64,000 nucleotides of DNA from Lolium rigidum (GCF_022539505.1 NC_061508.1:96761276-96825275), one strand, 5' to 3'. Counted from the stretch's first letter, positions 1 through 11,213 are shown. Program-made: numbers and translations. The notes: a model not told the origin generated them from the letters alone.

Positions 1-398
1 GGATCTCATCCGGGACTTCGAACAAATATTCGAACTCCATTCCATATTCAAGTACTACAATTTCAACATCCAACTTTAAGTGTGTCACCCTACGGTTCGT
101 GAACTATGCGGACATGGTTGAGTATTCACTCCGACCAATAACCAATAGCGGGATCTGGAGATCCATAATGGCTCCCACATATTCAACGATGACTTTAGTG
201 ATCGAATGAACCATTCACATACAATACCAATTCCCTTTGTCACGCGATATTTTACTTGTCCGAGGTTTGATCTTCGGTTTCACTCTATACCTTGTTCAAC
301 CTCGTCTCCGACAAGTACTCTTTACTCGTACCGTGGTATGTGGTCTCTTATGAACTTATTCATATGCTTGCAAGACATTAGACGACATTCCACCGAGA
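1..398 (-). mobile_element. Copia LTR (Angela/BARE type), distal part
   Basis: Read on the minus strand this is the continuation of the Copia LTR whose start lies at 7,816. It resembles Angela/BARE LTRs from memory: the stretch after the CTCTGGGCCC motif, a GAGTAAAGAG stretch, and CCGCTATTGGTTATTGGTC further on. It is separated from its first part (7,316-7,816) by the element at 404-7,310. About 900 bp of the LTR is visible, and it leaves the window at position 1. I cannot tell whether it is a solo LTR or the 5' LTR of a full element. There is no coding sequence. Confidence 0.8.
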
Positions 399-403
399 GG
401 GCC
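399..403. repeat. Target-site duplication GGGCC, left copy
   Basis: The 5 bases GGGCC just before the 5' LTR at 404 are repeated at 7,311-7,315, just after the 3' LTR. Joining the flanks with one copy restores a continuous Copia LTR sequence (GAGAGGGCCCAGAG on the plus strand). Five-base duplications are usual for LTR retrotransposons. Confidence 0.85.
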
Positions 404-2147
404 CGATACGTCTCCAACGTATCGATAATTTCTTGTGTTCCATGCCACATTATTGATGTTATCTACATGTTTTATGCACACTTTATGTCATATTCGTGCA
501 TTTTCCGGAACTAACCTATTAACAAGATGCCGAAGTGCCGGTTCTCGTTTTCTCGCTGTTTTTGGTTTCAGAAATCCTAGTAACGAAATATTCTCGGAAT
601 CGGACGAAATCAACGCCAAAGTTCCTATTTTCATCGGAAGCATCCAGAACACCGGGAAGGACCGGAGGGGGCCACGGGGCCACCAAACCCTAGGCCGGCG
701 CGGCCGAGGGGGCCGCGCCGCCCTATGGTGTGGCCCCCGTCGGCCCTCCCTGCGCCGCCTCTTCGCCTATATAAAGCCCCCGGATCAGAAAACCCGAGAC
801 CAATTGACGAAACCCACGAAACCTGCCGGAGCCGCCGCCATCGCGAAGCCAAGATCCGGGGGACAGGATCTCTGTTCCGGCACGCCTGCCGGAGCGGGGA
901 AGTGCCCCCGGAAGGCTTCTTCATCGACACCGCTGCCATCTCCACCGCCATCTTCATCACCGCTGTTGCTCCCATGAGGAGGGAGTAGTTCTCCATCGAG
1001 GCTCGGGGCTGTACCGGTAGCTATGTGGTTCATCTCTCTCCTATGTAGTTCAATACAATAATCTCATGAGCTGCCTTACATGATTGAGATTCATATGATG
1101 ATGCTTGTAATCTAGATGTCATTATGCTAGTCAAGAGAGTTTTACTTATGTGATCTCCGGAGACTCCTCGTCCCACGTGTGTAAAGGTGACAGTGTGTGC
1201 ACCGTGTGGGTCTCTTAGGCTAGATTTCACAGAATACTTACTCATTGAATGGCATAGTGAGGTGCTTATTTATATCTCTTTATGATTGCAGCATGTTGTA
1301 TCACAATTTATCTATGTGCTACTCTAGCAATGTGTTATTAAAGTAGTTTATTCCTCCCTGCATGTGTGCAAAGGTGACGAGTGCGTGCACCGTGTTAGTA
1401 CTTGGTTTATGCTATGATCATGATCTCTTGTAGATTATGGAGTTAACTATTGCTATGATAATATTGATGTGATCTATTCCTCCTACATATGCATGAAGGT
1501 GACGAGTGTGCATGCTATGCTAGTACTTGGTTTAGTCTGTTGATCTATCTTACACTAAAGGTTACTTAAACATGAGCATTATTGTGGAGCTTGTTAACTC
1601 CGGCATTGAGGGTTCGTGTAATCCTACGCAATGTGTTCATCATCCAACAAAAGTGTAGAGTATGCATTTATCTATTCTGTTATGTGATCAATGTTGAGAG
1701 TGTCCACTAGTGAAAGTGTAATCCCTAGGCCTTGTTCCTAAATACTGCTGAGTTACTACTGCTTGTTTACTACTACTTCGTTACTACTACTGCGTTACTC
1801 TTGCTTGTTCTATGTTTCTTTGCGTTACTACTGCTGCAATACCACCACCATCAACTACACGCCAAGCACTTTTACGCCACCGTTGCTACTGCTCATACTT
1901 ATTTATACCACTCGTATTTCACTATCTCTTCGCCGAACTAGTGCACCTATTAGGTGTGTTGGGGACACAAGAGACTTCTTGCTTTGTGGTTGCAGGGTTG
2001 CATGAGAGGGATATCTTTGACCTCTTCCTCCCCGAGTTCGATAAACCTTGGGTATCCACTTAAGGGAAACTTGCTGCTGTTCTACAAACCTCTCGCACTT
2101 GGAGGCCCAACACCGTCTACAGGAAAGGAGGGGGAACGTAGACATCA
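404..2147 (+). repeat. 5' LTR of the non-autonomous element
   Basis: Starts CGATACGTCTCC, where the matching LTR has TGATACGTCTCC, so the first T appears changed to C. It ends GTAGACATCA. A TATA-like CTATATAAAGC lies at about 768-778 after a very GC-rich stretch (660-760) and probably marks the LTR promoter. The LTR contains repeats of a GTGTGCAAAGGTGACGAGTG-like unit near 1,180, 1,365 and 1,495. It differs from the 3' LTR at about 20 places, mostly single-base indels. Confidence 0.87.
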
Positions 2148-2157
2148 AGCACTTTTC

Positions 2158-2303
2158 TGGCGCCGTTGCCGGGGAGGAAAGGTAAACGGCACACACACAC
2201 CGGACCCCGGCAACTAAGCACTTTTCTGGCGCCGTTGCCGGGGAGGAAAGGTAAAAGGCTCTCATACTCCGGTCCCAGGTAAAGTATTTTTCTGGCGCCG
2301 TTG
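2158..2303 (+). other. Triplicated primer-binding-site region (tRNA-Asp)
   Basis: TGGCGCCGTTGCCGGGG at 2,158-2,174 is complementary to the 3' end of plant tRNA-Asp including CCA, and lies 10 bases after the 5' LTR. A second identical copy lies at 2,227-2,243. A third, shorter copy (TGGCGCCGTTG) starts at 2,293. Each is preceded by a CTTTTC/ATTTTTC stretch, giving tandem units of about 66-69 bp. The first copy is best placed to be the functional site. Confidence 0.8.
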
Positions 2304-2470
2304 TGTGTGTGCTCAAAGCTATTTCCTTTAGATCCTGCAATTGCATCTTGTTGTTTCTTGTTTACACTAGTTTGGCATAATGGACAACAATGAGCTTCTT
2401 ATTCTATTTCCTGATTTAAAACATGGATTGTTTGATGCGAAAATTAAAAAACCTATGAAATCTTCTTTGC

Positions 2471-3118
2471 ATGTCTGGTAGTAATATTAGTATGAACGCT
2501 TTGAACACCATTGTTGACAATGATATAGAAAGTTCTAAGCTTGGGGAAGCTGGTTTTCATGATATTTTTAGTCCCCCAAGCATTGAGGAGAAAATTTTCT
2601 TTGATGATACTTTGCCTCCTATTTATGATGATTATAATGATAGTGGTCTTTTGGTGCCACCTACTATGGAGAGTGAATTTTGTTGTGATTATACTATGCC
2701 TCCTACACTTGATGAGAATAATAATGATAGCTACTTTGTTGAATTTGCTCCCACTACAACTAATAAAATTGATTATGCCTATGTGGAGAGTAATAATTTT
2801 ATGCATGAGACTCATGATAAGAATGTTTCATTTGATAGTTATATTGTTGAGTTTGCTCATGTTGCTACTGAAAGTTATTATGAGAGAGGAAAATATGGTT
2901 GTAGAAATTTTCATGTTACTAAAATGCCTCTCTATGTGCTGAAATTTTTGAAGCTATACTTGTTTTATCTTCCTATGCTTGTTACTTTGCTCCTCATGAA
3001 CTTGTTTATTTACAAGATTCCTATGCATAGGAAGCATGTTAGACTTAAATGTGTTTTGAATTTGCCTCTTGATGCTCTCTTTTGCTTCAAATATTATTTC
3101 TTGCGAGTGCATCATTAA
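2471..3118 (+). CDS. Hypothetical protein encoded by the LTR element
   Basis: A 215-codon frame (start at 2,471, stop at 3,116-3,118) in the internal domain of the non-autonomous element. I do not recognise a domain. The N-terminal two-thirds is acidic and rich in Asn, Tyr and Asp, with repeated phrases such as LPPIYDDYNDSG and TMPPTLDENNND, so it looks like internally repeated low-complexity protein. Residues about 155-180 form a hydrophobic stretch (YVLKFLKLYLFYLPMLVTLL) that could span a membrane, followed by a basic tail. It lacks gag zinc knuckles and any pol motif. Similar acidic frames are, from memory, common in cereal elements of this group. Whether it is translated or serves the element is unknown. 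Confidence 0.5.
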   Translation: MSGSNISMNALNTIVDNDIESSKLGEAGFHDIFSPPSIEEKIFFDDTLPPIYDDYNDSGLLVPPTMESEFCCDYTMPPTLDENNNDSYFVEFAPTTTNKIDYAYVESNNFMHETHDKNVSFDSYIVEFAHVATESYYERGKYGCRNFHVTKMPLYVLKFLKLYLFYLPMLVTLLLMNLFIYKIPMHRKHVRLKCVLNLPLDALFCFKYYFLRVHH

Positions 3119-4717
3119 AACTGCTGAGCCCATCTTAATGGCTATAAAGAAAAGAACTTCTTGGGAGATAACCCATGTGTTATTTTGCTACAGTACTTTG
3201 TTTTATATTTGTGTCTTGGAAGTTGTTTACTACTGTAGCAACCTCTCCTTATCTTAGTTTTGAGTTTTGTTGTGCCAAGTTAAGCCGTTGATAGAAAAGT
3301 AAGTACTAGATTTGGATTACTGCGCAGTTCCAGATTTCTTTGCTGTCACGAATCTGAGCCCACTGCCCTGCAGGAAGCTCAGAAAATTATGCCAATTTAC
3401 GTGCATGATCCTCAGATATGTACGCAACTTTCATTCAATTTGAGCATTTTCATTTGAGCAAGTCTGGTGGCCTAATAAAATCCATCTTTACGGACTGTTC
3501 TGTTTTGACAGATTCTGCCTTTTATTTCGCATTGCCTCTTTTGCTATGTTGGATGAATTTCTTTGATCCATTAATGTCCAGTAGCTTTATGCAATGTCCA
3601 GAAGTGTTAAGAATGATTGTGTCACCTCTGAACATGTTAATTTTTATTGTCCACTAACCCTCCGATGAGTTGTTTCGAGTTTGGTGTGGAGGAAGTTTTC
3701 AAGGGTCAAGAGAGGAGGATGATATACTATGATCAAGGAGAGTGAAAGCTCTAAGCTTGGGGATGCCCCGGTGGTTCACCCCTGCATATATCAAGAAGAC
3801 TCAAGCGTCTAAGCTTGGGGATGCCCAAGGCATCCCCTTCTTCATCGACACATTATCGGGTTCCTCCCCGAAACTATATTTTTATTCCATCACATCTTAT
3901 GTGCTTTTTCTTGGAGCGTCTGTTTGTTTGCTTTTGTTTTTGTTTGTGTTTGAATAAATTGGATTACATCATGCTTGTATGGGAGAGAGACACGCTCCGC
4001 TGGTTCGTATGAACACATGTGTTCTTAGCTCATAATATTCATGGCGAAGTTTCCTCTTCGTTAAATTGTTATATGGTTGGAATTGGAAAATGATACATGT
4101 AGTAATTGCTATAAATGTCTTGGGTAATGTGATACTTGGCAATTGTTGTGCTCATGTTTAAGCTCTTGCATCATATGCTTTGCACCCATTAATGAAGAAT
4201 ACATAGAGCATGCTAAAATTTGGTTTGCATAATTGGTTTCTCTAAGGTCTAGATAATTTCTAGTATTGAGTTTGAACAACAAGGAAGACGGTGTAGAGTC
4301 TTATAATGTTTTCAATATGTCTTTTATGTGAGTTTTGCTGCACCGGTTCATCCTTGTGTTTGTTTCAAATAACCTTGCTAGCCTAAACCTTGTATCGAGA
4401 GGGAATACTTCTCATGCATCCAAATACTTGAGCCAACACTATGCCATTTGTGTCCACCATACCTACCTACTACATGGTATTTCTCCGCCATTCCAAAGTA
4501 AATTGCTTGAGTGCTACCTTTAAACAATTCAAAATTTATTACCTCTTATTTGTGTCAATGTTTTATAGCTCATGAGGAAGTATGTGGTGTTTATCTTTCA
4601 ATCTTGTTGGGCAACTTTCACCAATGGACTAGTGGCTTCATCCGCTTATCCAATAATTTTGCAAAAAGAGGCTGGCAATGGGATTCCCGAGTCCCAAATT
4701 AATTAACAAAAATAGAC
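3119..4717 (+). other. Internal non-coding domain of the LTR element
   Basis: Nothing coding that I can support. It contains two copies of the motif CTAAGCTTGGGGATGC (3,751-3,766 and 3,809-3,824), which is also the motif directly before the 3' LTR. The sequence is AT-rich with a pyrimidine/purine-biased, weakly repetitive texture. Confidence 0.6.
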
Positions 4718-4930
4718 ACTCCTCCATGGTATGTGATTGTTGGACGGCACCCGAAGGATTCGGTTAGCCATGGCTTGTGTAAGCAAAGGTTGGGAGGAGT
4801 GTCATCATAATAAAACTAAAATAAAAAGGTACTCCTTCATGGTATGAGATTGTTGGCGAGCACCCGAGGATTCGGTTAGCCATGGTTTGTGAAAGAAAGG
4901 TTGGAAGGAGTGCCACCCAAAAATAAAATA
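4718..4930 (+). repeat. Tandem duplication, 113-bp period
   Basis: Two imperfect copies starting at 4,718 (ACTCCTCCATGGTATG) and 4,831 (ACTCCTTCATGGTATG). Each contains GGATTCGGTTAGCCATGG and ends in AAGGTTGGRAGGAGTG. They lie inside the internal domain of the LTR element. Confidence 0.75.
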
Positions 4931-5549
4931 AAATGGGAGCCGCTCTTTGAAGGTTTGTCTGGCAAGGGGTTAGAGTACCCGCTACCATTCGTTGACAACA
5001 ACATACACCTCTCAAAACTTTATTTTTATGCTCTCTTTATGTTTTCAAAATCAAAGCTCTAGCACAAATATAGCAATCGATGCTTTTCCTCTATGGAGGA
5101 CCATTCTTTTACTTTTATGTTGAGTCAGTTCACCTATTTCTCTCCACCTCAAGAAGCAAACACTTGTGTGAACTGTGCATTGATTCTTACATATTTGCAT
5201 ATTGCATTTGTTATATTGCTTTGCATTGACAACTATCCATGAGATATACACGTTATAAGTTGAAAGCAACCGCTGAAACTTCATCTTCCATTGTGTTGCT
5301 TCAATGTCTTTACTTTGAATTATTGCTTTATGAGTTAACTCTTATGCAAGACTTATTGATGCTTGTCTTGAAGTGCTATTCATGAAAAGTCTTGGCTCTA
5401 TGATTCAGTTGTTTACCCATGTCATATACATTGTTTTGATCGCTGCATTCTCTACATATGCTGTACAAATAGTATGATCAAGTTTATGATGGCATGCCAC
5501 TCCAGAAATTATCTTTGTTATCGTTTTACCTGCTCGGGACGAGCGAGAA

Positions 5550-5565
5550 CTAAGCTTGGGGATGC
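5550..5565 (+). other. Polypurine-type motif before the 3' LTR
   Basis: CTAAGCTTGGGGATGC directly abuts the 3' LTR, where second-strand priming is expected. It is not a clean purine run; the GGGGA core is the purine part. Two exact internal copies exist at 3,751 and 3,809, and a partial one (CTAAGCTTGGGGAAGC) at 2,535. Confidence 0.5.
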
Positions 5566-7310
5566 TGATACGTCTCCAACGTATCGATAATTTCTTGTGT
5601 TCCATGCCACATTATTGATGTTATCTACATGTTTTATGCACACTTTATGTCATATTCGTGCATTTTCCGGAACTAACCTATTAACAAGATGCCGAAGTGC
5701 CGGTTCTCGTTTTCTACGCTGTTTTTGGTTTCAGAAATCCTAGTAACGAAATATTCTCGGAATCGGACGAAATCAACGCCAAAGTTCCTATTTTCATCGG
5801 AAGCATCCGAACACCCGGGAAGGACCGGAGGGGGCCACGGGGCCACCAAACCCTAGGCCGGCGCGGCCGAGAGGGGGCCGCGCCGCCTATGGTGTGGCCC
5901 CCCGTCAGCCCTCCTGCGCCGCCTCTTCGCCTATATAAAGCCCCTGGATCAGAAAACCCGAGACCAATTGACGAAACCCACGAAACCTGCCGAGCCGCCG
6001 CCATCGCGAAGCCAAGATCCGGGGACAGGATCTCTGTTCCGGCACGCTGCCGGAGCGGGGAAGTGCCCCCGGAAGGCTTCTTCATCGACACCGCTGCCAT
6101 CTCCACCGCCATCTTCATCACCGCTGTTGCTCCCATGAGGAGGGAGTAGTTCTCCATCGAGGCTCGGGGCTGTACCGGTAGCTATGTGGTTCATCTCTCT
6201 CCTATGTAGTTCAATACAATAATCTCATGAGCTGCCTTACATGATTGAGATTCATATGATGATGCTTGTAATCTAGATGTCATTATGCTAGTCAAGAGAG
6301 TTTTACTTATGTGATCTCCGGAGACTCCTCGTCCCACGTGTGTAAAGGTGACGAGTGTGTGCACCGTGTGGGTCTCTTAGGCTAGATTTCACAGAATACT
6401 TACTCATTGAATGGCATAGTGAGGTGCTTATTTATATCTCTTTATGATTGCGGCATGTTGTATCACAATTTATCTATGTGCTACTCTAGCAATGTGTTAT
6501 TAAAGTAGTTTATTCCTCCTGCATGTGTGCAAAGGTGACGGTGCGTGCACCGTGTTAGTACTTGGTTTATGCTATGATCATGATCTCTTGTAGATTATGG
6601 AGTTAACTATTGCTATGATAATATTGATGTGATCTATTCCTCCTACATATGCATGAAGGTGACAGTGTGCATGCTATGCTAGTACTTGGTTTAGTCTGTT
6701 GATCTATCTTACACTAAAGGTTACTTAAACATGAGCATTATTGTGGAGCTTGTTAACTCCGGCATTGAGGGTTCGTGTAATCCTACGCAATGTGTTCATC
6801 ATCCAACAAAAGTGTAGAGTATGCATTTATCTATTACGTTATGTGATCAATGTTGAGAGTGTCCACTAGTGAAAGTGTAATCCCTAGGCCTTGTTCCTAA
6901 ATACTGCTGAGTTACTACTGCTTGTTTACTACTACTTGCGTTACTACTACTGCGTTACTACTGCTTGTTTACTTGTTTCTTCTACGTTACTACTGCTTGC
7001 AATACCACCACCATCAACTACACGCCAAGCACTTTTCTCGCCACCGTTGCTACTGCTCATACTTATTTATACCACCTGTATTTCACTATCTCTTCGCCGA
7101 ACTAGTGCACCTATTAGGTGTGTTGGGGACACAAGAGACTTCTTGCTTTGTGGTTGCAGGGTTGCATGAGAGGGATATCTTTGACCTCTTCCTCCCCGAG
7201 TTCGATAAACCTTGGGTATCCACTTAAGGGAAACTTGCTGCTGTTCTACAAACCTCTGCACTTGGAGGCCCAACACTGTCTACAGGAAAGGAGGGGGAAC
7301 GTAGACATCA
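5566..7310 (+). repeat. 3' LTR of the non-autonomous element
   Basis: TGATACGTCTCC...GTAGACATCA, colinear with 404-2,147. The TATA-like CTATATAAAGC is at about 5,931-5,941. It is followed by the right GGGCC target duplication. Confidence 0.87.
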
Positions 7311-7315
7311 GGGCC
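7311..7315. repeat. Target-site duplication GGGCC, right copy
   Basis: Matches 399-403. After it the Copia LTR resumes (CAGAGTATATCTATC). Confidence 0.85.
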
Positions 7316-7816
7316 CAGAGTATATCTATCCGTCATCGGGATGGACAAATCCCACTGTTGATCCATATGCCTCAACTCATACTTTCCGGATACTTAATCC
7401 CACCTTTATAACCACCCATTTACGCAGTGTCGTTTGGTGTAATCAAAGTACCTTTCCGGTAGATTTACATGATCTCATGGTCATAAGGACTAGGTAACTA
7501 TGTATCGAAAGCTTATAGCAAATAACTTAATGACGAGATCTTATGCTACGCTTAATTTGGGTGTATCCATTACATCATTCATACAATGATATAACCTTGT
7601 TATTAATAACATCCAATGTTCATGATTATGAAACTAATCATCCATTAATCAACAAGCTAGTTAAGAGGCATACTAGGGACTCTTTGTTGTTTACATATCA
7701 CACATGTATCAATGTTTCGGTTAATACAATTATAGCATGGTATATAAACATTTATCATAAACATAAAGATATATAATAACTACTTTTATTATTGCCTCTT
7801 GGGCATATCTCCAACA
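7316..7816 (-). mobile_element. Copia LTR (Angela/BARE type), proximal part
   Basis: On the minus strand it starts at 7,816 with TGTTGGAGATATGCCC then AAGAGGCAATAATAAAAG, the recognisable start of Angela/BARE-clade LTRs in cereals. It runs to 7,316 and continues at 398-1 across the nested element. It interrupts the pol gene of the Gypsy element at 7,817, so the order of insertion was Gypsy, then Copia, then the element at 404-7,310. The expected 5-bp target duplication next to it would be ATTAT (7,817-7,821); its partner is outside the window. Confidence 0.85.
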
Positions 7817-9519
7817 ATTATCAGCGACAGGATTATCAACACCTTTCCTATCTACAATATGTAAATCAAATTCTTGCAAAAGAAGTACCCATCTAATAAG
7901 CCTTGGCTTAGCATCTTTCTTTGTCATAAGGTATCTAATTGCAGCATGATCGGTATGAATCGTAACTTTTGAATCAACAATATAAGATCTAAATTTATCA
8001 CAAGCAAAGACTACAGACTAACAATTCTTTTTCAGTAGTAGCATAATTTCTTTGAGCAGCATCAAGAGTTTTACTAGCATAATGAATAACATTCAGTTTT
8101 TTATCTACTCGCTGTCCAAGAACAAGCGCCTACAGACAAAATCACTAGCATCACACATAATTTCAAATGGTAAGTTCCAATCGGGAGGTTCAACTATAGG
8201 GGCGAGTTGTTAAGGCTTTCTTTAGAGTTTCAAAAGCTTCCTTACAATCATCATCAAAAACAAAAGGTACATCTTTTTGAAGAAGATTAGTAAGAGGCTT
8301 TGAAATCTTAGAGAAGTCTTTAATAAATCTCCTATAAAACCCAAGCATGACCAAGAACACTACTAATACCTTTAACATCCCTAGGATAGGGCATCTTCTC
8401 AATAGCTTCAACTTTAGCTCTATCAACTTCAATACCTCTCTCGGAAATTTTATGTCCCAATACAATTCCTTCATTAACCATAAAGTGGCATTTCTCCCAA
8501 TTAAGAACAAGGTTAGTTTCTTCACATCTCCGCAAAACTTTATCAAGGTTTCGCAAGCAACTATCAAAAGAATTCCCATAGACAGAAAAATCATCCATGA
8601 ATACCTCTACAATACTCTCTCAAAAGCCATGAAAAATAGCAGACATGCATCTTTGAAAAGTAGCAGGAGCATTACATAAACCAAAAGGCATACGCCTATA
8701 AGCATAAGTTCCATAGGGACAAGTGAAAGTGGTTTTCTCTTGATCTTTAGTTTTAACAGCAATTTGTGAAAACCCAGAATAACCATCAAGAAAGCAAAAA
8801 TGAGTATTTTTAGATAACCTTTCTAACATTTGATCAATAAAAGGCAAAGGGTAATGATCTTTCTTAGTAACCTTATTAAATTTTCGATAATCAATGCACA
8901 TTCTATACCCTACAACTACTCTTTGAGGGATGAGCTCATCATTATCATTAGGCACAACAGTCATTCCTCCTTTCTTAGGAACACAATGCACATGACTAAC
9001 CCATCTACTATCAGCAATAGGATATATAATACCAGCTTCAAGGAGTCTTAATACCTCATTTCTTACCACATCCTTCATCTTAGGAATTAGACGACGCCGA
9101 GGTTCAACAACGAGCTTCGCATCATCTTCCATATTAATGGCGTGTTGGCAAATAGAGGGAGAAATCCCCTTCAAGTCATCAAGAGTGTAGCCAATAGCAC
9201 CTCGGTGTTTCTTCAGTATTTCCAATAACCTTTCTTCTTCAAACTCTGAAAGCTTAGAACTAATAATAACAGGATATATTTTCTTATCATCAATATGAGC
9301 ATATTTAAGATTATTAAGGAATGGTTTTAAATCAAAGACAGGATCTTCCTTTGGTGGTGGTGTTGTACCCAAATCTTCCACCGGTAAATCATGCTTAAGA
9401 ATAGGTTGACGAAGGAAAATTTCATCAAGCTCATTTCTTTCTTCCCTAAAAACTTCACTCTCACTATTCTCCAATTGTTGCTCGCAAAGGATTATTAGGA
9501 GCAAGAGCAATAGATGCAC
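7817..9519 (-). pseudogene. Gypsy reverse transcriptase and RNase H, broken
   Basis: The reverse transcriptase reads from about 9,200 down. It shows the entry region VPKKGGMTVV, the block YRMCIDYRKFNKVTKKDHYP, PLPFIDQMLERL, the FLDGYSGFSQI block (first catalytic Asp) and FGLCNAPATFQRCM. The catalytic block FMDDFSVYG follows at about 8,600, in a different frame from the upstream part. Downstream are LGHKISERGIEVD and FYRRFIKDFSKI, then the thumb/connection. A fragment at 7,817-7,927 ([25 protein letters not shown]) is the end of RNase H; the stretch between is frameshifted and contains stops. All the usual catalytic blocks of RT are visible, but no single frame holds them. The frame breaks are at least two and could be real decay or consensus errors. 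Confidence 0.85.
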
Positions 9520-9603
9520 ACTTGTTCAACTTTAAAATCACTATTAGGCGAATCAATTTTATAAGGAGTTTTGGTAAATTTAGAGAAGTTAAACTCATAG
9601 GAT

Positions 9604-10167
9604 TCACCAGGCAAATTTAGTCAAAATTTTCTCTTTCTTGCAATCTATAATAGCTCCACAAGTATTTAGAAAAGGTCTACCAAAAATGATAGGACAATAT
9701 TTACTAGCAGCAGAACCAAGTACCAAAAAGTCAACAGGATATTTAATCTTACCACATAGAACTTCCACATCTCGAATAATTCCAATTGGAGAGATAGTTT
9801 CTATATTAGCCAGCCGAATAACCACATCAATATCTTCAAGTTCACAAGAACCAATTTCGTGCATAATCTCCGTGTAAAGCTCATAAGGAATAGCACTAAT
9901 ACTTGCACCAATATCACATAAACCATAATAGCAATGATCACCAATTCTAACAGATAGCATAGGAACACTAGCTTTCCTAGACTTATTAGGATGCGAGACA
10001 ATATTAGAAGCATCTTCACAGAAAATAATATGACCATCTTCTACATTTTCAGTCACAAGATCTTTAACAATTGCAACATCAGGTTCAACTTTTATTTGTT
10101 CTTCAGGTTCTATAGGTTTCTTTTCACTTTTATGAACCGCACTATTTATAACAGAGTACTCCTTCAT
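9604..10167 (-). pseudogene. Gypsy aspartic protease region
   Basis: A 187-codon open stretch with the retropepsin-like motif CDIGASISAIPY; related plant elements have D-L/S/T-G-A-S, so the second residue is unusual but the catalytic Asp is present. It continues with VVIRLANIETISPIGIIRDV and PVDFLVLG, then PIIFGRPFLNTCGAIIDC, which is the C-terminal hydrophobic block. The enzyme would cut the gag-pol polyprotein in the virus-like particle. It joins gag upstream and RT downstream in other frames, so the polyprotein is interrupted on both sides. Confidence 0.82.
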
Positions 10168-11100
10168 TTTAGCAGTGGAAAGGAGTTTTTTTCAATATAA
10201 GCTTCAGGAATAACATGATCAACGGCTTCAACTACAACACATTTATTTATAGATGAATCAATTTTATCTTTATACGGTTCATGATACTTATCAAAGTTCT
10301 TCTTAGGCAATTCATAATGAGAAGAAAAAGCTTTATAAAGATTTGCAGCAACTTGAGAATCAAGACCATAAGTAGCACTCATATTACGAAATTTATCAGT
10401 ATCCATAAAAGCTTCAATGCATTTATAATCATAAATTATACCTGATTCTCTATCTTTGTCGTTCTCCCATCCTTCGAGTATTTTCTTGGATCCGATTAAG
10501 AAGGTCCCTTTTAAACTCTTCCTTGTTGCGTGTAAATGATCCAGAACAAGAAGTATCCAGCAAGGTCTTGTCTTGAAAAGAAAGTCTTGCATAGAAATTA
10601 TCAATAATAATATTACCAGGAAGCTCATGAATGGGGCATTTGAGCATTAAAGACTTCAATCTCCCCACGCTTGGGCAATACTTTCTCCTTCATGAGGCAA
10701 AAAATTATATATGCGATTCCGATCTTTGTGAATCTCACTTGGAGGATAGAACTTAGAATAAAACTGGGGCACAATATCATTCCATTCAAGAGAATCCCCA
10801 TTATCCGAGAATTTATACCAATGCGCCGCTTTACCGGACAGACGATACAGAGAATAGTTTCTTCCTCACTTCATCCATAGCAATACCTGCACACTTGAAT
10901 AAACCGCATAATTCATGTAAGAACAGTAAATGATCTCCGGGGTGGACAGTTCCATCCCCGTATAACGGTTACCCACTACACGTTCAATAATTTTCATAGG
11001 TATTTTGTATGGTAATTCTTCCTTACACCGGCGCCTCATCCACTACCTTTGCAGTAGTAGTAGATTTCCCAAATAAACACTCAAGAGAAGATCTCTCCAT
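10164..11100 (-). pseudogene. Gypsy gag, frameshifted
   Basis: Gag starts at the ATG at 11,100 (MERSSLECLFGK), about 85 bases beyond the primer site, and soon runs into a stop in frame. The rest continues in other frames: ERVVGNRYTG, then a CAGIAMDEV-like capsid stretch, the AHWYKFSDNGDSLEWNDI block and the GESIAQAWGRLKSLMLKCP block typical of plant Gypsy capsid. A later part (10,164-10,628) reads through YDYKCIEAF and ends near EKNSFPLL. I see no CCHC zinc knuckle in the readable part. Confidence 0.78.
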
Positions 11101-11185
11101 AATGAGTTATAGCAGAGACGGAAATAAAATCAGCACACACAGTAGAAATTTCCCTTACCAATTCCACTTACCAATAGCGCTTCAC

Positions 11186-11202
11186 TCCCGGCAACGGCGC
11201 CG
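11186..11202 (-). other. Primer-binding site (tRNA-Asp type)
   Basis: On the minus strand, CGGCGCCGTTGCCGGGA lies about a dozen bases after the LTR end (GGGTCATCA). It matches the tRNA-Asp complement except at both outer bases. It is the same primer class as used by the element at 404-7,310. Confidence 0.75.
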
Positions 11203-11213
11203 GAAAATAGTCT

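Larger units (their letters stand above)
404..7310 (+). mobile_element. Non-autonomous Gypsy-like LTR retrotransposon
   Basis: A complete 6,907-bp element: two LTRs of 1,744 and 1,745 bp, GGGCC target duplications on both sides, a tRNA-Asp primer-binding site after the 5' LTR and a purine-rich motif just before the 3' LTR. The internal domain (2,148-5,565) contains no protease, reverse transcriptase, RNase H or integrase in any frame. Its only sizeable plausible reading frame is at 2,471-3,118. The LTR start (TGATACGTCTCCAACGTATC) and the internal layout resemble the Sabrina/WHAM group of cereal Gypsy elements, recognised from memory. Movement would need proteins supplied by another Gypsy element. 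It inserted into an existing Copia LTR and so is younger than that LTR. Confidence 0.88.

Noticed and set aside
435..996. Overlapping frames of 80-180 codons on both strands at the GC-rich part of the LTR, repeated at 5,697-6,194.
   Set aside because: They lie inside LTRs, exist on both strands and differ between the two LTRs because of indels; GC bias explains the open frames.
2158..2243. TGGCGCCGTTGCCGGGG as part of a tRNA gene.
   Set aside because: Only the complement of the tRNA-Asp 3' end is present, with no anticodon arm or D arm; position after the LTR fits a primer-binding site.
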